Positions 27,804 through 39,803 of a DNA stretch of 64,000 nucleotides are shown here, one piece after another. Source of the DNA: JBEULC01 sp045504435 (GTDB taxonomy: Bacteria > Pseudomonadota > Alphaproteobacteria > WRAU01 > Hepatincolaceae); the NCBI GenBank assembly GCA_045504435.1, contig JBEULC010000005.1, positions 159,673 through 223,672 on the forward strand, given 5' to 3'. Below the pieces are notes generated by a model. That model saw only the letters and a list, made by a program, of their open reading frames with translations. It was not told where the DNA came from and did not search any database. How positions within the stretch are numbered: position 1 is the stretch's first letter; every line of letters starts with the position of its first letter. The translations under genes and the position numbers were made by a program.

Positions 27804-28059
27804 ATTAGTGTTGCACTTTTATACTCTTTGACTAAAAAATATGTTTTCCAAGAAATAGCTTTTAAAATTTTTTTTTTAAGTTATAATTCCTACTAGCTAA
27901 GTAAGATATAATAGTTATATATTATAATAGGATAAAATTAAAAGGGCTTGCTAAATTATAGCGTAAGCTATTGCAAAAGCTTGAACTAAAGGATTTTAAT
28001 TATAATCCTATAATATAAACTTATATTCAATTTAAAAAAATTAGATAGAGGAAAATTAT

Positions 28060-30156
28060 ATGGGATTTAAGTCGATATTAACCGTTATGAGTTCAGTTTT
28101 TTTATTTAACTTTTTAGCTAGTAGCTTTACTACTAATCTTTTTGCCTATAATCCTACCCCAGTTCAAGAATTACCCAATCAACTTTTAGAAACTAAAGTA
28201 GGCGTAACCGCGCTAGAAGAAGTACTCATATTTGGGGAAAGCATGAATAGAGAAAACGAGTCTAAAAATATTAGTGTTATTAGCCAAAAAGATATCCAAG
28301 CTACACAATCTAAAACCTTAATTGATGCTCTGCGCCAAATTCCTGGAGTTTCGGTTTCAAGTTATGGTAATTACCAAAGTAGTTTTGTTTATATTCAAGG
28401 TGCCTCCCCTCATAGCACTCTGTTATTGATCAATGGCATAAAAGTTACTGATTCTGGTCAAGGCAGCTTTGATTTAGGTCAAATCCCCCTCACTGCTGTA
28501 GAGCGTATAGAAATTATTAAAACTGCTGATGCTGTAGCTTATGGCCCAAATGCCAGCGGTGGCGTAATTAACATTATTACTAAACAGGCAGTTGGCCCTA
28601 CTCAAGCTCAAGCCAATGTGGAAATGGGATCACATTCAAGTTTTTATAGTGATTTTGGCTATCTAACCCAACTTAAAAACGGTGAATATAGAATTAGCTT
28701 ATTTGCCTCCAATCATACTTCAGAAGGCTATAATTTATCCTCTTCAGATAATCAAGCAGGTGGTGATAAAGATGGATTTAGCAAACAATCTTTATTATTT
28801 AACATTAACTATAAAAATTTTGAGGCTTATTTTCAGGCTAATCAATCCAACGTAGAGTTGGACCCTTTTGCTTCAAAAAGGGGTTTTCCTTATTTTTATT
28901 TAGCTGACATGAGAGATTATTTAAGCGAAAAAAAATCAATATACACTTATATTAAATATAATTTTACAGCAGGGAGCTTTGAGCAAAATATTTCTTTATC
29001 TAATTATTTTAGTAACCGGGTTGAGCAAGAACCCTTAAGCAATCAGGGAAGTTCAACAGTTTATCGTGTCTATAGCCTTCCTGATGTTAGAAATTACAAG
29101 GCTAACAATTTAATACTTTCTTATAATGCCTCTAAAGCTATACTGTATAATGGCTTTATAAAGGCAGGTTTTGATCTTGAAAGCCAATATTTAAGCCAAA
29201 AACATGCCATAAAAACTGTAACACCTTTTACTAAACCACCTGCAACCCTAACGTTTGGTTTGAACCGAACGACCTTCCAGGAAGAACTAGCAAGTGTATA
29301 TGGGATTATAGGTTATAAATTTATTGAAAGAATTAATATAACTGCAGGAACCAGCGCCAATTTTAATAATAACTACAAACAACAAAAATATTTTAATAAC
29401 AATCTTGGAGCAGATTATTTAGGTGAAAACTATAAGCTTAGAACTAATTTTGCTATCAGCTATAAAACTCCTAATTTGTTTGAACTTTATGATTATGAAT
29501 CAGGCGGCTTAACTTTAAGCCCTAAACCTAATGGTGTGTTTGATTATCAATCAAACAATAATCCTTTAAAGCAAGAAAAAAATCAGGTTTGGGATATCGG
29601 CTTTGATGTTTATTCTCTTAATAATCGTCTTATTACGGCAGTAACTTATTTTCAACAGCAAACCAGTGATCTTATTCAGTTAAATTATGATTTAACCACA
29701 GGAGAGCCTTCAAGGATTTTTGTTAATAAAGCAGGCGTAATTAATACCCAAGGTATCTCTTTAGGAAATACTTTTGAAATTAACCAATATTTATCCTTAG
29801 GAGCAGGCTATACCTATTTAGATGTTAACCGCAAAGTTGCTAAACGACCAAAACATTCCTTAAATGCCCAAATTAGATTAAATATTAATAAGTTTAGTTT
29901 AAATTCTGATTATATTTATGTGGGTAAAACTAATGATGGCTTTGATGTTCCACTATATCATGGGATAACTCATAGAGTAGGAGATTGGCAAGTTGCGGCC
30001 TATAATTTAGTAAATTTAAAGGCTCAGTACCAATTTAATCCGAAGTTTTCTTCTTATATCAAAATAGCTAATTTACTTAATGAAAATTACGAAACTGCTT
30101 ACGGTTTCCAAGGCGATAAATTAGGAGTTTATATCGGTGTTAACTGGAAATCTTAA
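28060..30156 (+). CDS. TonB-dependent outer-membrane receptor (BtuB-like)
   Basis: This is an outer-membrane active transporter of 698 residues. A signal peptide ends near LFAYN. A TonB-box-like stretch (LEEVLIFG) precedes the plug domain (about 70-175), with LIDALRQIPGVSVS, LLLINGIKV, VERIEIIKTADAVAYGPNA and GGVINIITK. The rest is a 22-strand barrel pattern ending in LLNENYETAYGFQGDKLGVY and a short GVNWKS tail, with the NYETAYGF element common in BtuB-type receptors. The ligand is not determinable; cobalamin, haem or a siderophore are all possible. I see no cobalamin riboswitch upstream. The stop overlaps the TonB gene by 20 bases, so the two are co-translated. ExbB and ExbD are not in the window. 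Confidence 0.93.
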   Translation: MGFKSILTVMSSVFLFNFLASSFTTNLFAYNPTPVQELPNQLLETKVGVTALEEVLIFGESMNRENESKNISVISQKDIQATQSKTLIDALRQIPGVSVSSYGNYQSSFVYIQGASPHSTLLLINGIKVTDSGQGSFDLGQIPLTAVERIEIIKTADAVAYGPNASGGVINIITKQAVGPTQAQANVEMGSHSSFYSDFGYLTQLKNGEYRISLFASNHTSEGYNLSSSDNQAGGDKDGFSKQSLLFNINYKNFEAYFQANQSNVELDPFASKRGFPYFYLADMRDYLSEKKSIYTYIKYNFTAGSFEQNISLSNYFSNRVEQEPLSNQGSSTVYRVYSLPDVRNYKANNLILSYNASKAILYNGFIKAGFDLESQYLSQKHAIKTVTPFTKPPATLTFGLNRTTFQEELASVYGIIGYKFIERINITAGTSANFNNNYKQQKYFNNNLGADYLGENYKLRTNFAISYKTPNLFELYDYESGGLTLSPKPNGVFDYQSNNNPLKQEKNQVWDIGFDVYSLNNRLITAVTYFQQQTSDLIQLNYDLTTGEPSRIFVNKAGVINTQGISLGNTFEINQYLSLGAGYTYLDVNRKVAKRPKHSLNAQIRLNINKFSLNSDYIYVGKTNDGFDVPLYHGITHRVGDWQVAAYNLVNLKAQYQFNPKFSSYIKIANLLNENYETAYGFQGDKLGVYIGVNWKS

Positions 30157-31081
30157 AGCTTTTAATTTTAAACTTAATCTTTTTAATTTTAGTACTTTGA
30201 AACAACCCATTATGCTTTCTTTAGTTATCCACTTATTGCTAATTGCAATAATTTGGCTTGGAACTTTATTATATAAGCAGGCTTCTAATTTTACCGAAAA
30301 TAATTATACTAATGAACAAAGCTCTTATGATGCATCTTCTGATAATGCAGAGGCAAAGTTAAACCCTCTTCCTGTAAATTCTTCTAGTTTTAATTTGCCT
30401 GTTAAAACCACTAAAGGCGCCGTTATTAACATTCAATTTACCCCTACCCAAACACTTCCTACTGCTACGGATTTAACAAAAACAACTCTACCGATTGATA
30501 CATTAGAACCTGCTATAGTAACTAAGGAACACCCGCAATCTGTGGCTTTATCAGAAAAATCCTTTATAACCTCCTCTGCTACTGAAATAGTTGAAAAGGC
30601 CAAGAAAAAGGCGGCTTTACCAGTTGATCATATTTATGAAGGAAATCCCACAATAAATGAGGCTACCCCAAATGAAAGTGCCCCAAATGAAGCTGCTGCT
30701 AATGTAGCCAACAGTTCAAATAATCCCGCAAATAGTACAACTCATATTAATTCAGGGAATATTTTGCACCCCACCATAGATTATCATGATCTTGAGGGTA
30801 CAAGTGATAATTCACTACCATTTTATCCTTTGATTGCTAGAACTAACAGATGGGAAGGGCAAGTTATTATCAAAGCCACCGTGGATGAAAAGGGCAAAAT
30901 AATTGAAGTTTTAGTGGAAAAATCATCTGGTTATACTGTTTTGGATAATTCAGCCATTAAAGCGATCAAATCTTGGCGTATCAAGCCTAAAAGTACACCA
31001 AAGTCTACGGCTTTACAACAAATTACGGAACCACAAAAAATCACAGTAATTATTCCGATTAATTTTAAAATTAAATCTTAA
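30137..31081 (+). CDS. TonB-family energy transducer
   Basis: This protein couples the inner-membrane proton gradient to the receptor encoded just upstream. It has 314 residues from a GTG at 30137; the ATG at 30212 (MLSLVIHLLLIAIIWLG) is an attractive alternative start just before the single membrane anchor. The periplasmic linker is rich in Thr, Pro, Asn and Ala with a run of NEA/NES repeats (about 170-190), and not the classical Pro-Glu/Pro-Lys spacer. The C-terminal domain YPLIARTNRWEGQVIIKATV, then VLVEKSSGYTVLDNSAIKAI, then KSWRIKPK, is a typical TonB_C. Pairing with a receptor in one transcript suggests a dedicated uptake system. Confidence 0.9.
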   Translation: MLTGNLKAFNFKLNLFNFSTLKQPIMLSLVIHLLLIAIIWLGTLLYKQASNFTENNYTNEQSSYDASSDNAEAKLNPLPVNSSSFNLPVKTTKGAVINIQFTPTQTLPTATDLTKTTLPIDTLEPAIVTKEHPQSVALSEKSFITSSATEIVEKAKKKAALPVDHIYEGNPTINEATPNESAPNEAAANVANSSNNPANSTTHINSGNILHPTIDYHDLEGTSDNSLPFYPLIARTNRWEGQVIIKATVDEKGKIIEVLVEKSSGYTVLDNSAIKAIKSWRIKPKSTPKSTALQQITEPQKITVIIPINFKIKS

Positions 31082-31083
31082 AT

Positions 31084-31137
31084 AGATTAAATTTGTAACT
31101 CTAAGCTGCTTAGAGGATATCTAAAATACTTAATCTA
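31084..31137 (+). terminator. Possible terminator after the TonB gene
   Basis: An outer pair AGATTAA/TTAATCT encloses a compact inner hairpin CTCTAAG-CTG-CTTAGAG (31099-31115). The outer arm runs into AATTTTT. The structure starts just after the TonB stop codon. The inner stem lacks an immediate T-run, so confidence is low. Confidence 0.4.
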
Positions 31138-31149
31138 ATTTTTAAACAT

Positions 31150-31590
31150 TCCTTTAGATACTTAACCTTTAGACCATTAAATAAGGAACATTTCCCTCTT
31201 ATGGTAAATTGGCTTAATTTATCCCATAGATTATGGTAAAATGATTAAGATATCAATGAAGGCCTATCTTATTTATTTACATAATGCTCCTATAGGATAT
31301 ATTCAGCTTTATAATGTATATAATTTTATTTCTACTTTAGTTACTTCAGGATTGCCAAAAAATTTAGCTACTTTGGATTTTTTTATTGGGAGAAAAGAGC
31401 ATTTAGGAAAAAGCTGAGTTCACGGAAGATTTTAATATTTTTAAATTAATATCAGACTTATTATTCTCATATTTTTTTTACACCTGATTCAAATAATATT
31501 ACTGCGATTAAATCTTATGAAAAAGATAGCTTTATAAAGCTAATAACTTATAAAGAGCAAGATAAAGTAGGAATAATTTACTCAGCTTAA
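31150..31590 (+). pseudogene. Decayed AAC(6')-like GNAT acetyltransferase
   Basis: Pieces of one acetyltransferase can be read in order across different frames. First comes LTFRPLNKEHFPLMVNWLNL, interrupted by stops near 31236-31256. Then MKAYLIYLHNAPIGYIQLYN and SGLPKNLATLDFFIG lead to KEHLGKS and a stop at about 31415. After a frame change comes TPDSNNITAIKSYEKDSF, ending at 31590. The order (N-terminal FRPL and PLMxxWL, then PIGYIQ, then DFFIG, LGKG-like, and PDxxNxxAIxxYEKxGF) is that of AAC(6')-type aminoglycoside acetyltransferase relatives. No start codon is obvious. At least two stops and one frameshift make it inactive. The 150 bases after it up to ligA hold nothing I recognise. Confidence 0.8.
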
Positions 31591-31747
31591 AGGGCTTTTA
31601 AATAGCCATAAAGCAATTAGAAGGGAATGAGCAAATAGCTCAGCAAAAGATTTTAAATTAAGCTACGCTAATATTTAATTTAGGTATAGCTAATAAGCTT
31701 AGATAATTAGCTTATAAATGTGGATCTTCAAGAATGTATCGTACCTT

Positions 31748-34147
<2,400 letters not shown>

Positions 34148-34173
34148 TTAGGATCTTCCCTTATTAAGTATGC

Positions 34174-35829
34174 TTACAGTTTATTTAAGAAGCTTGCAGC
34201 GGTGGCCCTGGCCTCTTCGGTAATCTGTGCTCCTGATAACATACGGGCTAATTCTTCTATTCTTTCGTTATTATCTAATAATACTAATCTAGTTGTTACC
34301 TCATTATTATCATTATTTTTAATTACCTTATAGTGATAAGTGCCTTTACTAGCCACTTGATGAGAATGAGTAACCACAATAGTTTGAATGCGTTGTGCTA
34401 AATATAATAAGCGGTTCCCAATAGCTTCTGCTACTTCTCCACCTACTCCTATATCAATTTCATCTAAAATGATGGTATTAATAGTATCAACTTCAGCTAA
34501 AATGATTTTTAAAGCCAACATAAACCTTGCCATTTCTCCACCTGAGGCGATTTTATTAATATCACCAAAATCACTACCCTTATTGGTTCTTACTTTAAAA
34601 ATTACCTTATTTTTACCGTAAGGACCCTCAGGAGCGTCTTCAATTAAAGCATGAAACTCTCCATCTTGCAGTTTAAGAAAAGTTAATTCCGCATTGATTT
34701 TTCTATCAAGCAATAGGGCTGTTTCCTTTCTAGCTTGGCTTAATATGTTAGCTTGCTCAGTAAATTCCTTCTGCTTAATTTGCAGATTTTTTTCAATATC
34801 CTCTAAAGAAAATCTAGCTTTGTTAAGATCTTCTAACTTAATTTTAAAATCTTGCAAAGTTTGCGGCAAATTTTCGACATTTACATTATGTTTCCTGGCT
34901 ACTGTTTTTAAACTCATAAGACGCTCTTCTACTTCTTGTAAAGTACTTTCGCTAAAATCTAAAGAGTTTCTTAAAGCCAAAAAAGTATTTAATCCTTCTG
35001 CGAAATTAGTGTAAGAACTCTCAAGTAAGGAGATAATAACATCTACTTCAGAATTATCTTTAACTAATGATTTTACGCCATCTAATTGCTTTAAAGCTTT
35101 ATTTAAAATACTGCCAATATTTTTTGATATTAAAGTATCTTCTACTACATCAAGCTGATTTTTTATACGATTAGCGCTATTAAGCATAATTTTTTGCTCA
35201 AGCAAAGTTTTTGCTTCTCCTGAAACCAGCTTTAAGTTTTCCATTTCATCTATGCTATATTCAATATATTCTTTTTCTTTAAAAAGATTAGCTATGGAAT
35301 GCTGTTGTTGCTCGTATTCTTTTTGCAGATTTTTATATTCTCCATATAAACTATAAACAAAATCTACTAAGGACTTATTGGGTAAAAAGCTATCTAAGAT
35401 GTCTCTATGAACGGCTGGATTAAGTAATTTTTGATTATCAAATTGGCCATGAATATCCAATAAAGTACTACCAATAGTCTTTAAAAAATTAATACTTGCT
35501 GGTATATCATTAACAAAATTTTTGGATTTACCATCTAAACTTATTATTCTTCTAATAATAAGTTCATCAGAAAATTCAATAAAATTTTCTTTTAAAAAGC
35601 CTTGCACCGGATGATTAGTAATATCAAATATAGCTACTATACCAGCAAATTCTTGATTTTTTCTAATAAAAGAGGTATTAAACCTTTCCCCTAAAATTAA
35701 AGATAATGAATCTAAAAGAATACTTTTGCCTGCACCTGTTTCACCAGTAAAAACACTTAAGCCTTCTTTAAATTTAACCTTAAGATCCTTTATTAATATA
35801 ACATTTTTTATATGCAGTTCTTTGAGCAT
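34174..35829 (-). CDS. recN: DNA repair protein RecN
   Basis: RecN is an SMC-like ATPase involved in double-strand-break repair. The protein has 551 residues, normal length. The Walker A motif GETGAGKS is at 29-36, and the family N-terminus MLKELHIKNVILIKDLKV is intact. A coiled-coil centre (about 150-350) is followed by ASGGEMARFMLALK (signature) and TIILDEIDIGVGGEVAEAIG (Walker B). It lies 8 bases after bamD and 47 before ligA, the usual alphaproteobacterial neighbours. Confidence 0.97.
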   Translation of the reverse strand: MLKELHIKNVILIKDLKVKFKEGLSVFTGETGAGKSILLDSLSLILGERFNTSFIRKNQEFAGIVAIFDITNHPVQGFLKENFIEFSDELIIRRIISLDGKSKNFVNDIPASINFLKTIGSTLLDIHGQFDNQKLLNPAVHRDILDSFLPNKSLVDFVYSLYGEYKNLQKEYEQQQHSIANLFKEKEYIEYSIDEMENLKLVSGEAKTLLEQKIMLNSANRIKNQLDVVEDTLISKNIGSILNKALKQLDGVKSLVKDNSEVDVIISLLESSYTNFAEGLNTFLALRNSLDFSESTLQEVEERLMSLKTVARKHNVNVENLPQTLQDFKIKLEDLNKARFSLEDIEKNLQIKQKEFTEQANILSQARKETALLLDRKINAELTFLKLQDGEFHALIEDAPEGPYGKNKVIFKVRTNKGSDFGDINKIASGGEMARFMLALKIILAEVDTINTIILDEIDIGVGGEVAEAIGNRLLYLAQRIQTIVVTHSHQVASKGTYHYKVIKNNDNNEVTTRLVLLDNNERIEELARMLSGAQITEEARATAASFLNKL

Positions 35830-35837
35830 TTGACTAC

Positions 35838-36629
35838 TTACTTATTAGCGTTTATAGCTCTTTTAATTTGATCTTTAGTAGTGTAAGCAGTATGACTTAA
35901 AATTAGATTTTCTGCTTTGCTATACCATAAGCTATTAGGATAGTTATAACCTAAAGTAGCCGCAAAGCGAAAAGCTTCATCAGGTACACCCAGTACTAGC
36001 CAAAGATAGGTTAATCTATATAAGGCCTCTTGAATAAAAACAGTATCTGAGTAATTTTTAATAATTTCTTGGAATCTGGAAATAGCGGCAATATAATTAC
36101 GATTTTGTAAATAATATCTACCTATTTCTAAATTTCTTTGAGCAAAATTATATTTGATAACATCAAGCCTTAACTTAGCATCTATACCATAAGGGCTGTT
36201 TTGATAAGTTCTCATAATATTAAAAAAGGCTACTAAAGCATCTTTAATATAACTTTGATCCCTTTGGGGAGCGGAAATTTGTTCATATTTTACTAAAGCG
36301 CTCATATAATTTACCCAAGGGGTATAATCATTATAAACATAGTATTTTAGAAAGGAATCAATATTAATTTCAACTGAGGTATAATCATTTTGAAGATAAT
36401 AAATCCAAATTAAAAATACCTGGGCCTCAATTGCTTCTTCTTTATAAGGATATTCATCAGAAATTTTTTGGAATAAAAGTCGTGATTGTTCTAGTTTATC
36501 TTGGCTAAGCGCATGGAGGGCTTTGGAATACATTAAATCCAAAGACATGCCTAAATCTTTATTATAAGAAGAGCAGGCTTTTAAAAATATTAGTAACCCT
36601 AACAATATTATTATTTTCTTCAATCTCAA
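35838..36629 (-). CDS. bamD: Outer-membrane assembly lipoprotein BamD
   Basis: BamD is an essential lipoprotein of the BAM complex that inserts beta-barrel proteins into the outer membrane. The protein has 263 residues. The lipoprotein signal MRLKKIIILLGLLIFLKAC ends in the lipobox LKAC with Cys19. The mature part is TPR-like, with repeats such as ALHALSQDKLEQSRLLFQKI, then EYPYKEEAIEAQ, then AISRFQEIIKNYSDT and EALYRLTYLWLVLG. It sits between lpxC and recN. It fits with the barrel proteins encoded elsewhere in the window. Confidence 0.95.
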   Translation of the reverse strand: MRLKKIIILLGLLIFLKACSSYNKDLGMSLDLMYSKALHALSQDKLEQSRLLFQKISDEYPYKEEAIEAQVFLIWIYYLQNDYTSVEINIDSFLKYYVYNDYTPWVNYMSALVKYEQISAPQRDQSYIKDALVAFFNIMRTYQNSPYGIDAKLRLDVIKYNFAQRNLEIGRYYLQNRNYIAAISRFQEIIKNYSDTVFIQEALYRLTYLWLVLGVPDEAFRFAATLGYNYPNSLWYSKAENLILSHTAYTTKDQIKRAINANK

Positions 36630-36722
36630 GCCCGAATATTCAAATATTAATTACATTATACTAGGTATATAAGTAGTTCTAAGTATAGTGCAATTATAAT
36701 ATAAAATAATAATAAAATATAA

Positions 36723-37664
36723 TTAATTATTAGATGAAGTAAAATTTCTAGGGAAAGCCATTTCAGTAAAACCTAGTAAAAGCATATTACTATTTAGATC
36801 TGCTTCCTCAATTGTATAACAAGAAGGATCATTAAAAATTGCCCTTAACATCATGTTATTAGATTTATGTCCAGATTTTTCCCCAAAAAATTCACCTTTA
36901 ATACGATAGCCACATAAGGCTAAATCCCCAATACCATCTAAAATTTTATGCCTTACAAATTCATTAATGTAGCGTAAGCCCCCGGGATTTAAGATCTCTT
37001 GTTTATCAACAACAATAGCATTATCTAACGACCCGCCAAGTGCCAAAGATATAGAATTTAAGTACTTAATCTCATTTAATAAAGCAAAGGTTCTTGCTTT
37101 AGAAATATCTTCTGCATATAAATTAGCTTCTGCATCAGCATCATAGGTAAAAGATTGTCTACCAATAATAGTATTAGGAAAATCTATAGTAAGATTTAAC
37201 TTTAAATTATTATTAGGAATAAATTTTACATGCCAACCTTCGCCTTTAACCTCAATAGGTTTAAGAATACGTAAAATTTTATTAGGAGCAGTTTGATATT
37301 CAAAACCTGATTTATTTAGTTCTTCTACATATAAAGCGGCACTGCCATCTAATATAGGAACTTCTGAAGCATCTATTTCTACTATTAAATTAGTAACACC
37401 AAAAGCATATAAAGCCGACATTAAATGCTCTATAGTTCCTACGCTATGGCCATATTTATTACTAATAACGGTACATAATTTGGTATCATTTACATAGTCA
37501 AATTTTGCGGGGATAACACCCTGAGCAGGATCTTTAATATCTGTTCTTTTAAAAATTATGCCTGTATCAATACCAGCTGGTAATAATCTTAGGTTCACAG
37601 ATTTGCCACTATGTACTCCAACACCTTTTATAGTAATGGCTTTCTTAATTGTTATTTGGCTCAT
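36723..37664 (-). CDS. lpxC: UDP-3-O-acyl-N-acetylglucosamine deacetylase
   Basis: LpxC is the zinc enzyme for the first committed step of lipid A synthesis. The protein has 313 residues. The zinc ligands are His80 (GTIEHLMSALYA), His239 and Asp243 (FVRHKILDGIGDLALCG). Glu79 and His266 (SGHKSNN) are the expected acid/base residues, each one number higher than in E. coli. ILDGSAALYVEEL is also conserved. It lies between ftsZ and bamD, the standard alphaproteobacterial place. Its presence implies that this organism makes lipid A, consistent with the EptA-like gene at 59587. Confidence 0.98.
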   Translation of the reverse strand: MSQITIKKAITIKGVGVHSGKSVNLRLLPAGIDTGIIFKRTDIKDPAQGVIPAKFDYVNDTKLCTVISNKYGHSVGTIEHLMSALYAFGVTNLIVEIDASEVPILDGSAALYVEELNKSGFEYQTAPNKILRILKPIEVKGEGWHVKFIPNNNLKLNLTIDFPNTIIGRQSFTYDADAEANLYAEDISKARTFALLNEIKYLNSISLALGGSLDNAIVVDKQEILNPGGLRYINEFVRHKILDGIGDLALCGYRIKGEFFGEKSGHKSNNMMLRAIFNDPSCYTIEEADLNSNMLLLGFTEMAFPRNFTSSNN

Positions 37665-37935
37665 GCTTTATCCTTCTCTTCATATCTAAAATATATAACT
37701 TTATTGATTAAATTATATTATACCAATTAGCAAAAAGATCTTAAAAGATTTGCACAATATATTACATATTAAACTTATTTAATTTTATATAAATATATAA
37801 ATCCTGAGCTGCCTCTTTTGTTGTTTTATTCTATCTTTTTAATTCGCTATGCTATCTTAAGCTTAATGTTAGCCTTGATTTTAACCTTAAAGTTCTATTT
37901 GTTTTTTATTATAAGCATTAGGTTAAATTGATAAT

Positions 37936-39753
37936 TTACCTTCTTCTTAAAAATGAGGGTAAATCAAAAAAACTTTCTTCTTTGGGATCAGTTTTTTGCT
38001 GTTCTTTAAAATCTTGGTAACGGCTTTTAAGATGATTTTTATTTGATTGCCGAGTGGTTTCTTCATCTTTTTCTTGCTCTTTATCTTCTAGGGATGCTAT
38101 AGGAGTAGTATTTTTTTTGGTAATTAAATCAAATAAATTAATTTTAGCTTCCTTAGTAGATTCCTCAGGATAATATTGATGATCAAGCCCTGTAATTTTT
38201 GCTGCCTGAGGAGCTCGCTCAAATTGCTCAACATTCATAGCTTTAAGGTTATCATTATAAACAAAGGATCTAGGAGTGGTAGAATTATTAATAGAGTCTG
38301 GTGAATTATTGACATTAAAGTTAGAATTTTCTTGATTAGTTAGATCTTTATTTAACCCTTCATTTACTTTAACATCTTGAAAATTATCTAATAATTTTCT
38401 TACTTCATTACTTTCATACAGACTAGTTTCCAATAAGCCTTCTTGGTAATGAAATGAGTTATCTCTTGTTTTTTCTCTAGATAAATCATAATCGCGATTA
38501 GAATTATAAGTAGCTCTATTTTCAGATTCCTCATGCTGCATATAGTTATGTTTAATTTGCGAACTTTGAGTTTGATAGGCAATTTCTGTTGGCTCATTTA
38601 CTTGATTTTCTCTGACCTCTCTAAGATTCTTTTGGCTTTCCCTAAAATAATTTTTAATACTAGGTTGGGCGGTTTCTCTACTATAATTTAAGGTGTTTTC
38701 CCTAAATTTATTTTCCCTGTAAGCATTTTCTTTATAAGGAGGAAAAAAAGCCATATCCTGAGAGGAGTTTTTAAGCAATCCTGTAGCTACAATGGATACT
38801 CTGATTTTACTATTAAGTTTTTCATCATAAATGGCACCAAAATTAATAAACGCCTCAGGATCTAACTCTTTTTTTATAGTATGAATAATGCTATCAATTT
38901 CATATAAAGTCATATCATCTCCGCCTGTAACATTAATAAGCACTTTTTTTGCGCCTTTAATTGAAACATCTTCTAATAAGGGATTTAAAATACAAGCTTC
39001 TGCTAAGGCTGTGGCTCGTTTTTCCCCTTCTCCTTCAGCTGAGCCTATCATAGTTCTACCCATACCCTCTACTACGGATTTAATATCATTAAAATCTAAG
39101 TTTACTAATCCCGTGGAAACTATTAAATCAGTAATTGCTTTAACCCCTAAGTATAATACGCTATCGGTGGCTCTAAAAGCAGAAATCATACTGGTTTTAT
39201 TATCGGTAATTTTAAAAAGATTTTGATTAGAAATTACTACCAAAGAATCCACATATTTTTCTAATTGGGCTATACCTAGTTCAGCAATTTCCATACGTTG
39301 CGTGCCCTCAAAAGCAAAAGGTTTAGTAACAAAAGCAATTGATAATATACCCATATCTTTGGCTATTTTTGCAATCACTTGCGTAGCACCTGTACCTGTG
39401 CCTCCTCCCATCCCACTTGCAATAAATAATAAATTAGTATGTTTAAGTATTTCTTTAATTTCTGCTTCTGATTCTTCAGCAGCTTGAATCCCAATTTCTG
39501 GTTTAGAGCCTGCTCCTAAACCTTTAGTAATTTTTGGCCCAATTTGTAACTTATAAGGAGAAACTGATTTTTCTAAGGATTGGGCATCAGTATTAAGTAC
39601 TACAAATTTTACTCCTGAAAGCTCCATATTAATTAAATTATTGATAGCATTGGTGCCTGCTCCTCCAATCCCGATCATAGCAATTTGGGGCTTAAAAATA
39701 TCATCACTTGTGAGATTATTAACTTCATCAATAGAAGTAAATTTTTTTATCAT
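37936..39753 (-). CDS. ftsZ: Cell division protein FtsZ with long C-terminal linker
   Basis: FtsZ is the tubulin-like GTPase that forms the division ring. The protein has 605 residues. The GTPase domain (about 15-330) has IGIGGAGTNAINNL, the tubulin signature GGGTGTGA at 116-123 and a T7-type loop region (LDFNDIKSVV). A linker of about 255 residues follows. It is rich in Asn, Glu, Arg, Ser and Tyr and contains short repeated ENxxRE elements near 345-365. The protein ends in FFDLPSFLRRR, the conserved C-terminal peptide that binds FtsA and other partners. Long linkers are known in alphaproteobacteria. The linker's composition resembles the inserts in RNase R and FtsI from this window. Confidence 0.98.
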   Translation of the reverse strand: MIKKFTSIDEVNNLTSDDIFKPQIAMIGIGGAGTNAINNLINMELSGVKFVVLNTDAQSLEKSVSPYKLQIGPKITKGLGAGSKPEIGIQAAEESEAEIKEILKHTNLLFIASGMGGGTGTGATQVIAKIAKDMGILSIAFVTKPFAFEGTQRMEIAELGIAQLEKYVDSLVVISNQNLFKITDNKTSMISAFRATDSVLYLGVKAITDLIVSTGLVNLDFNDIKSVVEGMGRTMIGSAEGEGEKRATALAEACILNPLLEDVSIKGAKKVLINVTGGDDMTLYEIDSIIHTIKKELDPEAFINFGAIYDEKLNSKIRVSIVATGLLKNSSQDMAFFPPYKENAYRENKFRENTLNYSRETAQPSIKNYFRESQKNLREVRENQVNEPTEIAYQTQSSQIKHNYMQHEESENRATYNSNRDYDLSREKTRDNSFHYQEGLLETSLYESNEVRKLLDNFQDVKVNEGLNKDLTNQENSNFNVNNSPDSINNSTTPRSFVYNDNLKAMNVEQFERAPQAAKITGLDHQYYPEESTKEAKINLFDLITKKNTTPIASLEDKEQEKDEETTRQSNKNHLKSRYQDFKEQQKTDPKEESFFDLPSFLRRR

Positions 39754-39803
39754 TTATAATGCTCCTTATATGCGCAATTATTTATATGCAAGTATTATTA
39801 TTT

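Noticed and set aside
27804..28059. Possible cobalamin riboswitch ahead of the TonB receptor
   Set aside because: The conserved B12-box type elements and a matching stem set are not visible in this AT-rich gap.
38888..39487. Plus-strand open frames opposite ftsZ
   Set aside because: They are the antisense image of the conserved GTPase domain and have no independent support.
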